Shown: piece by piece, positions 44,902-52,226 of the stretch
Layout: each line of letters begins with the position of its first letter
Position numbering within the stretch: position 1 is the stretch's first letter
From: Microbulbifer sp. YPW16
Lineage (GTDB): Bacteria > Pseudomonadota > Gammaproteobacteria > Pseudomonadales > Cellvibrionaceae
Direction: 5' to 3'
Assembly: GCF_021290385.1 (NCBI RefSeq)
Contig: NZ_CP089928.1
Location: 682,001-746,000 of the forward strand
Length of the DNA: 64,000 bases
Notes under the pieces: generated by a model
Told to the model about the DNA's origin: nothing
What the model saw: the letters and a program-made list of their open reading frames with translations, nothing else
Database searches by the model: none
Made by a program: the position numbers and the translations under genes

Positions 44902-45135
44902 TTACTCGGCCAGCGCGGCCTCGGCTGCCGGTCTCTCTGGTTGGCGCCGTGCGGCGCGGCGCTCGCGGATACGCTGTTCGCGGCGAAACTCCGCGCGCAA
45001 CCTGCGGCGCTCCAGCAACGGCTGGGTAACCAGCCCGGCCATGGTGAGGAGGGTCACGCCATAGGCAACCCAGACAAACGGGCCGTGGCCGTTCATGGCG
45101 ATAAAATCCGCCAGGCCGGCAAACTGGAATTCCAT
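44902..45135 (-). CDS. ccmD: Heme exporter accessory protein CcmD
   Basis: A 77-residue protein with one TM helix (FVWVAYGVTLLTMAGLVTQPLL) followed by a highly basic C-terminus (ERRRLRAEFRREQRIRERRAARR), the usual CcmD layout. It stabilises the CcmABCE complex. It is sandwiched between ccmC (1-bp gap) and ccmE. Confidence 0.92.
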   Translation of the reverse strand: MEFQFAGLADFIAMNGHGPFVWVAYGVTLLTMAGLVTQPLLERRRLRAEFRREQRIRERRAARRQPERPAAEAALAE

Positions 45136-45136
45136 C

Positions 45137-45886
45137 CTATCGTCCCTCCCCCAGCAGCTGCTGCACCCACTGGGTTCGCGATTCCCGCTTCAGCACCAGG
45201 GTGCGGGTGTGGAGAATCAGCACCCAGGCATAGAAACAGTAAAAGCCGATGATCATGGTCAGCAGCGGGTAGAACATGCTCGGATCAATGCTGCTGGACT
45301 CGGTCAGCTTGATGGTCGCCGGCTGGTGCAGGGTGAACCACCAGTCCACCGACTTGTAGATGATCGGGATATTGACGGTGCCCACCAGCGCCAGCAGGGC
45401 ACAGGCCTTGTCGGCCAGCTGCTCGCGGGCAAAGGCACCGGACAGGGCGATCACCCCCACGTAGAGGAAGAACAGGATCAGCATGGAGGTAATACGGGCA
45501 TCCCATACCCAGTATGTGCCCCAGGTGGGCTTGCCCCAGACCGCACCGGTAAACAGGGATACGAACGTGAGCGCGGCGCCAATAGGTGCGGCAGCCCGCA
45601 TCACCACGAAGGAGAGCTTCATTTTCCAGATCAGCCCGATGGCTCCACTGATTGCCATCAGGTAATAGCCCGCCAGCGCCAGGAAGGCCGCCGGGACATG
45701 GATAAAGATAATGCGGTAGCTGTTGCCCTGCTTGGCATCCTGCGGGGCAAACCCAAGCCCCCAGGCCATACCCACGGCCAGCAGCAACGCGCTGGCAGCC
45801 GCCAGCCACGGCAGCCAGGCGCTGGTCTTCTCATAAAACCAGCGCGGCGAACCCAAGCGGTGAAACCATTGCCAGGCCAAGGGCAA
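45137..45886 (-). CDS. ccmC: Heme exporter/handling protein CcmC
   Basis: A 249-residue six-TM protein with the WWD motif WGKPTWGTYWVWDARITS and flanking histidines (IIFIHVPAAFLALAG; TLHQPATIKL). It loads heme onto CcmE. Length is normal and the gene is in standard order between ccmB and ccmD. Confidence 0.96.
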   Translation of the reverse strand: MPLAWQWFHRLGSPRWFYEKTSAWLPWLAAASALLLAVGMAWGLGFAPQDAKQGNSYRIIFIHVPAAFLALAGYYLMAISGAIGLIWKMKLSFVVMRAAAPIGAALTFVSLFTGAVWGKPTWGTYWVWDARITSMLILFFLYVGVIALSGAFAREQLADKACALLALVGTVNIPIIYKSVDWWFTLHQPATIKLTESSSIDPSMFYPLLTMIIGFYCFYAWVLILHTRTLVLKRESRTQWVQQLLGEGR

Positions 45887-45892
45887 ACCTCC

Positions 45893-46636
45893 TCAAGAAT
45901 CGGTACTGATGCGGATGGCGCCGGCGGCCGCCAGTGGCGCCAGCGCCGCGGCAGCCGCCAACAGGGCCGCCAGGATGGCGAGCTGCACGCTGTAGGCGTA
46001 ACCATCGACGGCCGCCTGGACCGCACCGGTGCCGAAGATTAACACGGGCACGTATAACGGCATAACAATCAGCGCCAGCAGCAGGCCGGGACGACGCAGC
46101 GCCACAGTGAGCCCCGCCCCCACGGCGCCGATCAGGCTCAGGCTGGCGGTGCCCAGCAACAGGGACAGCAACAGGCAGGCATAGCCCGCAGCCGGCAGGT
46201 TGAGCATCAGCCCCAGCAGGGGCGACAGCAGCGCCAGTGGCAGGCCGGTCACCAGCCAGTGCACTGCCACTTTCGCCAGCACACCAAAATAGAGCGGCTG
46301 CGGGGACAGGGTCAGCTGCTCCAGCGAGCCGTCCTCGAAATCACTGCGGAACAGGCTCTCCTGCGACAACAGTGTGGCCAGCAGTGCCATTACCCAGATC
46401 ATTCCCGGCGCCAGGCGTGCCAGCAGCCCCGGTTCCGGTCCCACTCCCAGGGGCAAGAGGGCCAGCACCGTCACGAAAAACAGCAGTGGGTTGGCGATAT
46501 CGGAGCGGCGTCGCAGCGCCAGCCGTAACTCTGTCTGCAGCAGCGCGCCAAATCCCGGCCCGCGCCGCTCACGGGGCGAAAGGTCAGCGGGAGTTGCGGA
46601 GACCGGGGGCAGGTGACGGGTATCAGGCGTGGACAT
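45893..46636 (-). CDS. ccmB: Heme exporter ABC permease CcmB
   Basis: About 247 residues with six TM segments from ATG 46636, which has GGGGAGGG upstream and overlaps the end of ccmA by 14 bases. Features are LLQTELRLALRRRSDIANPLLFFVTV, SQESLFRSDFEDGSLEQLTLSPQPL and MPLYVPVLIFGTGA, typical of CcmB. It pairs with CcmA and CcmC/D to release holo-CcmE. Confidence 0.94.
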   Translation of the reverse strand: MSTPDTRHLPPVSATPADLSPRERRGPGFGALLQTELRLALRRRSDIANPLLFFVTVLALLPLGVGPEPGLLARLAPGMIWVMALLATLLSQESLFRSDFEDGSLEQLTLSPQPLYFGVLAKVAVHWLVTGLPLALLSPLLGLMLNLPAAGYACLLLSLLLGTASLSLIGAVGAGLTVALRRPGLLLALIVMPLYVPVLIFGTGAVQAAVDGYAYSVQLAILAALLAAAAALAPLAAAGAIRISTDS

Positions 46637-47282
46637 ATTCGCCCTCCCCGGCCGGCGCGTAATCCGCCAGGTCCACGTGTTGCAGGTTTGCCAGGGCAAC
46701 CGGCTGGTGCGAGGTGAACAGGATCGCCCCGCCCCGGCCCAGGTGGCAGGCCATCTGCCCCTGCAGGCTGGAGACGCCGGCTACGTCGAGGGCTGCCAGG
46801 GGCTCGTCGAGAATCCACAGTTGCGGGGCATTGGGGAGGTAGAGCCGGGCCAGTGCCACGCGGCGGTTCTGGCCCGCGGAAAGCTGCTGGCAGGGACTGT
46901 ACTCGAACCCGTACAGATCCACCTGCTCCAGCGCGGCCAGGGCCTCATCCTCGGTCGCGCCGTACCAGGCCAGGTTTTCCAGTGGTGTCAGGCCGCGGCG
47001 CACTCCCGCCTGGTGGCCTATATAGAGCAGCGCACTGCGCATTTGTGGCAGTGCCCGTGGCAACGGCTCCCCGCGCCACAGAATCTCTCCGCGGTAGTCC
47101 GAAGCACTGCCGATCAGGGTGCGCAACAGGGTTGTCTTGCCGGAGCCATTGGCGCCCTCGACCTGCACGGCTTTCCCGGCTCCCAGCTCCAGGTCCAGCC
47201 CGGCGAACAGGCACCGGCCATCCCGCTCACAGGAGAGCCGCCGCAGCTGGATAAGGGGGGATGAACTTGCAGTCGCTGACAT
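46623..47282 (-). CDS. ccmA: Heme exporter ATP-binding protein CcmA
   Basis: About 219 residues from ATG 47282; an upstream TTG in frame is possible. ABC ATPase motifs are Walker A GANGSGKTTLL (43-53), signature QQLSAGQNRRVALARL and Walker B LWILDEPLAALD. It is short for an ABC ATPase, as CcmA normally is. It leads the ccmABCDEFG-yigZ series on the minus strand. Confidence 0.94.
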   Translation of the reverse strand: MSATASSSPLIQLRRLSCERDGRCLFAGLDLELGAGKAVQVEGANGSGKTTLLRTLIGSASDYRGEILWRGEPLPRALPQMRSALLYIGHQAGVRRGLTPLENLAWYGATEDEALAALEQVDLYGFEYSPCQQLSAGQNRRVALARLYLPNAPQLWILDEPLAALDVAGVSSLQGQMACHLGRGGAILFTSHQPVALANLQHVDLADYAPAGEGEYVHA

Positions 47283-47392
47283 AGTACCGGTGCCGCCAAA
47301 AACCTCGGGAACAGGCAATTGATGAAAATCTGAGCGGCATTATACCGGCTGTGGCGCCAATTGTATGGTACTTGTTTGCTCCGAGGCCCGGA

Positions 47393-49162
47393 TTAAACCT
47401 TTGCGGGGGCCCCTTCCCGCTCCCAGGGACTGTTCTCCTCCTGCTCCCAGCTGAGTAGTGCCCTTACTTCACTCGCGCCCGGCTGCCACTCCACCCTGCG
47501 GCAGATACTCTGCAGGAGTGCCAGTCCCCTGCCCGAGTATGCATTGGCCGCGCCAGTGCGCGCCGGCAGGCCTGGCCCGCTATCGGATACCGACACCAGC
47601 AGCCCGCAGTCCCCACCTGCCCGGCAGCTGCTGAGGCGGATCCGGATCCAGCCATCCTGCAGTTGCCGACGGCCGGACTCCAGGCGGCGGTAGTATTCAC
47701 CGAATCCATGCTCCGAGCGCTTGAGGCTGCTGTCGAGCTGCAGCAAGCCGTGCTCGATTGCATTGTTGAACAACTCCCCCAGGACGATGGAGAGCGTGTC
47801 GCGCAGACGCCCGGACTCGGGAAACTGTGCCAGCACCCGGTGCATCAGCGGTACCGGGTCCATTTGCCTCAGGTCCTCCGCCGCCAGGGTGACCCCGAAC
47901 GACCAGTCGCCGAAGTGGCCCGTGCCGGGCGGGTCCGGAAGCGGCTCACCGATTTCCACGGTCTCAGCAGTGATCTGGTCCAGGGAAAGCTCAACCAGGG
48001 AGAGATCGTCCTGCTGGCCGACACTGAAACGACTGATCTCGGCCAGGATCCTCTCAAAACGCGCCGCCGGAAAGGCATTGCGGATAGTGGCCAGCAGTCG
48101 CTCCTCGCCAAACAGCTCGCCGGAGGGGCCCCGCGCCTCGTGGATACCGTCACTCCAGAGATAGAGCCAGTCACCGGGCTCGAGGGGAACATACTGAACC
48201 GCCTCCTCGAGATTCAGCCAGCGTACCACTCCCAGGGGCAGGTGACGGGACTCGAGCATCTGGATGCCTCCCCCGGCCCGGCAGAGGCAGGCACTGGGCA
48301 TGCCCGCATTGAGCACACGCAGGTGCTGCTTGCGCGGGTCGAGTTCCAGCAACACCGCGCAACAGAACATGCTGCGGGGTAATACCAGGTGCAGCTTCAG
48401 GTTCAGTTCGCGGGCGATCTGGCTGAGAGTGAACCCCTTGGGCACCATCGAATAGAAAATCGAGGTCAGCGGAACCGCGCCCACCGCAGCAGCCAGCCCG
48501 TGACCGGTGAAATCCCCCAGCAACAGCATCAGCTTGCCGCCGGGTGCCCAGGCAGCTGCCAGCACATCACCATTGAGCACAGCCCGGGGCGACAGGTGAT
48601 AGCGGATGGCATCAGTCTGTTCCAGGCAACTTTCCCGCCCCATATTGCGGAAAATCTCCTGCGCCCCGGCCTGCTCCTTGAGCAGGTCCGACTGGCTGCG
48701 GCGCATACGATTGCATTGGGCGATCAGGTTACGGTTGAACTGGCAGTAGCGCCGCAACGCGACCAGCTTCAGTCGCACCAGGTGCCGGTTGTAGGGCCGC
48801 CGCAGGACATCATCACAGCCAGCCCCGACGCCATCGGCGGGCAGCGCGTGCTCATCCAGCACCGCCAGGACCGGCACCGGCTCCATCCCGGCCCGCGCAC
48901 GCAACTGGTGCACACTGCGGGGTTCGGGAGCCGCACCCGCGTGGGGGCCGAATACCAGCAGGTGCGGGCGGATACAATCGAAAGCGGCGAGCGCCGCAGG
49001 CACACTGCCCACAACACGGACTGCCACATCCATGGCCCGCGACTCCGGGCCGGACTCACCCCGTGCATCCAGCGGCGCACAGCTATCCAGGAGACTGGAG
49101 AGTTCCCGGGCGTCGGCATCGCCGGGCTCGATAACGAGAATATTAAAGGGAGAGGACACCAC
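47393..49162 (-). CDS. HsbR-like protein: pseudo-receiver, PP2C/SpoIIE phosphatase, HATPase
   Basis: A 589-residue protein. Residues 1-130 look like a response regulator receiver, but the phosphoacceptor position is glycine (G72 in HLLVFGPHAG) and the usual lysine is arginine (R122 in RRPYN). Then a linker helix (FNRNLIAQCNRMRRSQSDLL), a SpoIIE/PP2C phosphatase (LNGDVLAAAWAPGGKLMLLLGDFTGHGLAAAVG; LWSDGIHEARG; QQDDLSLVEL) and a C-terminal anti-sigma-type HATPase (LGELFNNAIEHGL, VSDSGPGLP, GRGLALLQ). P. aeruginosa HsbR has this domain order and controls the anti-anti-sigma factor HsbA. The gene starts with GTG inside a TAGTG overlap with the STAS gene that precedes it. Confidence 0.87.
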   Translation of the reverse strand: MVSSPFNILVIEPGDADARELSSLLDSCAPLDARGESGPESRAMDVAVRVVGSVPAALAAFDCIRPHLLVFGPHAGAAPEPRSVHQLRARAGMEPVPVLAVLDEHALPADGVGAGCDDVLRRPYNRHLVRLKLVALRRYCQFNRNLIAQCNRMRRSQSDLLKEQAGAQEIFRNMGRESCLEQTDAIRYHLSPRAVLNGDVLAAAWAPGGKLMLLLGDFTGHGLAAAVGAVPLTSIFYSMVPKGFTLSQIARELNLKLHLVLPRSMFCCAVLLELDPRKQHLRVLNAGMPSACLCRAGGGIQMLESRHLPLGVVRWLNLEEAVQYVPLEPGDWLYLWSDGIHEARGPSGELFGEERLLATIRNAFPAARFERILAEISRFSVGQQDDLSLVELSLDQITAETVEIGEPLPDPPGTGHFGDWSFGVTLAAEDLRQMDPVPLMHRVLAQFPESGRLRDTLSIVLGELFNNAIEHGLLQLDSSLKRSEHGFGEYYRRLESGRRQLQDGWIRIRLSSCRAGGDCGLLVSVSDSGPGLPARTGAANAYSGRGLALLQSICRRVEWQPGASEVRALLSWEQEENSPWEREGAPAKV

Positions 49163-49509
49163 TAGCGAATGGTGAAAATCTTGTCGAAATTGGAAACCGC
49201 CAGCACCTTGGCCACATGGTCGTTGGCATTGACCAGCTCAACGGTATGTCGCTGGCCACCATCATCCTGCCCCTCCAGGCTGTGGTCGCGGAGCAACAGG
49301 AGCATTCCCAGCGCGGCGCTATCCAGGTAGCGGGTATCGGAAAGGTCGACGCTGTAGGATTTCGGTGCCGGGTTACAGTCGCGGTACGCGCGCTGGAATT
49401 CACTGTGGAGATTGAAATCGAAGTTCCCGTCAATCCGAATGGTCAGCGCTTCGCCGCCATCCGACAATTGCGTGGAAACCCGGGAGGCTGTCTGTTCAAA
49501 CATCAGCAT
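49162..49509 (-). CDS. STAS domain anti-anti-sigma factor (HsbA-like)
   Basis: A 115-residue STAS protein with the phosphorylatable serine S64 in YLDSAALGMLLLLRD. The STAS fold is visible (ALTIRIDGNFDFNLHSEFQRAY, SYSVDLSDTRYLDSAALG). Partner-switching systems pair such a protein with a phosphatase/kinase like the downstream gene: unphosphorylated STAS protein binds an anti-sigma factor or, for HsbA, FlgM or HsbD. Which partner applies here is not in this window. It is translationally coupled to the next gene. Confidence 0.88.
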   Translation of the reverse strand: MLMFEQTASRVSTQLSDGGEALTIRIDGNFDFNLHSEFQRAYRDCNPAPKSYSVDLSDTRYLDSAALGMLLLLRDHSLEGQDDGGQRHTVELVNANDHVAKVLAVSNFDKIFTIR

Positions 49510-49730
49510 GGCGAATCTCCTTATTCATCCCCGTTTACCCGGCGCGACCGGTGGAACGCGGCCTGCCGGTACAGCATCCATCCACCGGGCGGGTAATCGC
49601 ACGACCGGACCGGACCGGCGACGTTTGCCCGACAGCCTTAACAGGACGGTTCTGAACCGTTTTACCTCAACGCACCCACCTGCAGAGCCGGGTGCCCCGA
49701 CAGGAACTCGCCACCGGCACACAACAGACC

Positions 49731-49740
49731 GGGGGGGGGG
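49731..49740. repeat. Homopolymer tract of ten G
   Basis: An uninterrupted G10 follows CAGACC and precedes TAACTACC. It lies in the intergenic region upstream of the STAS/phosphatase operon, more than 200 bp from its start. Confidence 0.9.
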
Positions 49741-49786
49741 TAACTACCGCAGTCCACCCTGCCCGAGCGATCGTCCCTGCAGAACG

Positions 49787-49815
49787 CAGAAAGGCGCCCA
49801 GTGGGCGCCTTTCTG
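49787..49815. terminator. 13-bp hairpin terminator after 59-residue protein gene
   Basis: Perfect stem CAGAAAGGCGCCC (49787-49799) / GGGCGCCTTTCTG (49803-49815) with a 3-base loop, directly after the stop at 49823 of the minus-strand gene. T content is moderate on both sides. Confidence 0.75.
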
Positions 49816-49822
49816 GTGCAGG

Positions 49823-50002
49823 TCAGTCGAAATCGTAATCCATCAACTCGCGCTGCAGTCGTATTTCCTCCAGCTTGTCCTCGACCATTCGCCGGGCATC
49901 CCGGGGAGGCTGCGAGGTTGCCTGTTTCAATACTTCTGTTGCCAATTGGGGGATATCGTCGTAGTCAAAATCGAAGGTCTTTTCGCTAACGTTGCCGCTC
50001 AT
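49823..50002 (-). CDS. Small acidic protein resembling the PA3496 family
   Basis: A 59-residue protein from ATG 50002 with TTGGAG seven bases upstream. The N-terminal half is acidic (EKTFDFDYDDIPQLA), and the C-terminal half is a charged helix (RDARRMVEDKLEEIRLQRELMDYDFD). The ending resembles the short gammaproteobacterial family annotated from PA3496. It stands alone with a strong terminator behind it. Function unknown. Confidence 0.65.
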   Translation of the reverse strand: MSGNVSEKTFDFDYDDIPQLATEVLKQATSQPPRDARRMVEDKLEEIRLQRELMDYDFD

Positions 50003-50297
50003 ACGAAACTCCAATATTTCGATCTGCCAGGGCAGATTCACCCTTGTTGTTTTTGTTGTGCACCTGCAGATTAATCAGCTCCGAGGATGCTGGTCAAGCA
50101 AAATTTGCATCCCCAAAACCGGCTATTTCGCCGTCGTAACACACCCGGGTTCCGGCGGGGAAAACTTCCCCTTAACCGGCTACCCGGGGCGGCAAATTAG
50201 CTGTCTTAAGTGACCGTCGTGCGACAATTTCTCGTCAGGAATATGAAACCATGTTCCCCGCCCCGCCCGGGCCACGGAAACACCCCTGTTACTACCG

Positions 50298-50326
50298 GTG
50301 ACACTGGGCGCCACAGGCGCTAGAAT
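50298..50326 (+). promoter_or_regulatory. Promoter of tRNA-Arg
   Basis: GTGACA (50298-50303) and TAGAAT (50321-50326) are spaced by 17 bases, 45 bases before the tRNA-Arg gene. Confidence 0.65.
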
Positions 50327-50371
50327 ACCGACCCTCCAGGCCGCCCGATCCCCGGATCTACCCGGCCTCAC

Positions 50372-50447
50372 GCCCCCGTCGGTTAACAGGATAAACCACG
50401 GACCTCCTAAGTCCGCACTGCAGGTTCGAGTCCTGCCGGGGGCGCCA
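50372..50447 (+). tRNA. tRNA-Arg (anticodon CCT)
   Basis: Acceptor stem GCCCCCG/CGGGGGC, D stem GGTT/AACC, anticodon stem CGGAC/GTCCG with loop CTCCTAA (CCT, reads AGG), T arm GCAGG-TTCGAGT-CCTGC, encoded CCA. Confidence 0.95.
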
Positions 50448-50763
50448 ACTCTGCGCCGGAAGCCGATTTCCCCCACCCAACCTCCCGCTGAACAGCGGCA
50501 CTCTCCCGACCAGCCCCACGCCCCGGACTGGCCGCTGGAGGCCCACGCTGCCAATTACAGCCCCCAAATGACGCCCTGAAAGCGCTGCTGGCACTCGTCG
50601 ACTATTCTCTCGAATGCCCTCTCGCCCAGCGGTGCCGACTGTGCTCGCCCGAGACCCTGGCAGGCAATTGAGCGCACCTGCCCTGAACGCAGTCCTTATA
50701 GCGCCAGGCGGGCGGGCCCGGAATGGATGCCGGACGAGTCACAAACAAGGAAAAGGTAACGAA
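50448..50763. other. Intergenic region between tRNA-Arg and porin gene
   Basis: No supported gene and no strong terminator were seen. An open frame continuous with the porin gene runs through part of it but lacks a ribosome site. The last 100 bp probably hold the porin promoter. Confidence 0.45.
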
Positions 50764-52215
50764 GTGATAAAGCATGGTACGGCCGTCGCACTGGTTGCCG
50801 GCAGCCTCGCGGTGCTCCCGGCCGCTGGGCTCACAGCTCAGTCGACGGGGACCCTGGATACTCCCGCGCCACCAACCGGGCACGACACGCCCAAACTGGC
50901 CCAGCGAGTAGTCGAGGCCCCACCCCGGGCACCGGCCCCGGATGAGAATCGCGCCCCCGCGCCAAGCTACTATCCCAGCGGCACACCGGCGCCGCCGTCG
51001 GCCTGGGGCTCCTACGAACCCGGCAAGGGGTTCGTGCTGTTGCGCTCGGATATGGGCGAGGTGAACTTCAGCATCTTCAGCTATGTCCGCTACCTGAACC
51101 AGGAAAACCTCGAAGACACCTACACCGACAGTTTCGACAGGACTTTCGATGTCAGCATCCGCAACCAGATGCAACTGCAGAAGGTCAACCTCACGTTCAA
51201 GGGCTGGATTTTCGACCCGAAATTCCAGTATCGCTTTTACACCTGGACCAGCAACTCCAACCAGGGCCAATCGGCCCAGGTGGTGGTGGCCGGTTACCTG
51301 AGCTACCTGTTCAATGACAATTTCAAGCTCGGCGCCGGCATCAATGCCCTGCCCACCAACCGCACCACCAACGGCACCTTCCCCAACTGGCTGAAGGTGG
51401 ACCACCGCACCATTGCCGATGAATTCTTCCGTGGCTCATACACCACTGGCTTGTGGGCCTGGGGCGAGATCACGGACAAGGTCGAGTACCGGGCCATGAT
51501 TGGCAACAACCTGAGCCAGCTGGGCGTGGACGCCGATGAGCTGGACGACCATTTCAACACCCTCTCGGGCGCGCTGTGGTGGATGCCCACCACCGGTGAG
51601 TACGGCCCCGCCAATGGCTTCGGCGATTTTGAGTTCCATACCGAGCCGGCCACCCTGTTCGGAATCCACTACACCCGCAGTGACGAGGACGCCCAGGGCC
51701 AGCCCCAGGTAAACAGCTTTGATAACAGCCAGATCCGGCTGTCGGACGGCACGCGGATTTTCTCTCCCGACCCTTTTGACGTCGGCGTTAATATCTCTGA
51801 CGCCACGTACCAGATGGCAGCTGTCAACGGCGGCATCAAGTACTGTGGTTATTCTCTCGACGTGGAGTACTACTGGCGCAAGGTCAATGATTTCAGGACT
51901 ATTATCCTGAACGATACCGATACCGGCCTGCCGGTGGATGACCTCTGGGATCACGGCTTCCAGCTGCAGGGGTCGACCATGCTGAAGCCCAAGACCCTGC
52001 AGATGTTTGTGGCCGGCTCGAAAATCAATGGTGAGTATGGCGATCCCTGGGACCTGGCGCTGGGCTTCAACTTCTACCCCTTCAAGCGCCGCGAGCTGCG
52101 CCTGACGGCACAATTCCTCTACCTGGATAATTCACCAGTAGGCTACAACAGCGTGCCCTTCTCCCTCGGCGGCAATGGTGTCGTATTCAACACCGAGTTG
52201 ATGCTGGCTTTCTGA
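50764..52215 (+). CDS. Outer membrane porin-like beta-barrel protein
   Basis: About 483 residues from a GTG at 50764 with AAGGAAAAGG upstream. A signal peptide (VALVAGSLAVLPAAGLTA) is followed by a proline-rich linker (APPTGHD...APAPSYYPSGTPAPPS), then alternating hydrophobic strands with aromatic girdles (VNFSIFSYVRYLNQENL; LNVTFKGWIF-like LQKVNLTFKGWIFDPKFQYRFYTWT) and a C-terminal strand ending ...NTELMLAF with the terminal phenylalanine typical of outer membrane proteins. It resembles phosphate-selective or DcaP-type porins. The substrate is not evident. It converges on the MscS gene. Confidence 0.82.
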   Translation: MIKHGTAVALVAGSLAVLPAAGLTAQSTGTLDTPAPPTGHDTPKLAQRVVEAPPRAPAPDENRAPAPSYYPSGTPAPPSAWGSYEPGKGFVLLRSDMGEVNFSIFSYVRYLNQENLEDTYTDSFDRTFDVSIRNQMQLQKVNLTFKGWIFDPKFQYRFYTWTSNSNQGQSAQVVVAGYLSYLFNDNFKLGAGINALPTNRTTNGTFPNWLKVDHRTIADEFFRGSYTTGLWAWGEITDKVEYRAMIGNNLSQLGVDADELDDHFNTLSGALWWMPTTGEYGPANGFGDFEFHTEPATLFGIHYTRSDEDAQGQPQVNSFDNSQIRLSDGTRIFSPDPFDVGVNISDATYQMAAVNGGIKYCGYSLDVEYYWRKVNDFRTIILNDTDTGLPVDDLWDHGFQLQGSTMLKPKTLQMFVAGSKINGEYGDPWDLALGFNFYPFKRRELRLTAQFLYLDNSPVGYNSVPFSLGGNGVVFNTELMLAF

Positions 52216-52226
52216 CCCGGCCGGCC

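Larger units (their letters stand above)
49510..49822. other. Intergenic region with G10 tract and terminator
   Basis: No protein-coding frame of good quality is present over this 313-bp gap. It contains a run of ten G and a terminator, both listed separately. The promoter of the STAS gene should lie near 49520-49600, but I could not fix it. Confidence 0.5.

Noticed and set aside
50180-50554. Minus-strand frame over tRNA-Arg
   Set aside because: It reads through a clear tRNA gene on the other strand and has no family resemblance.
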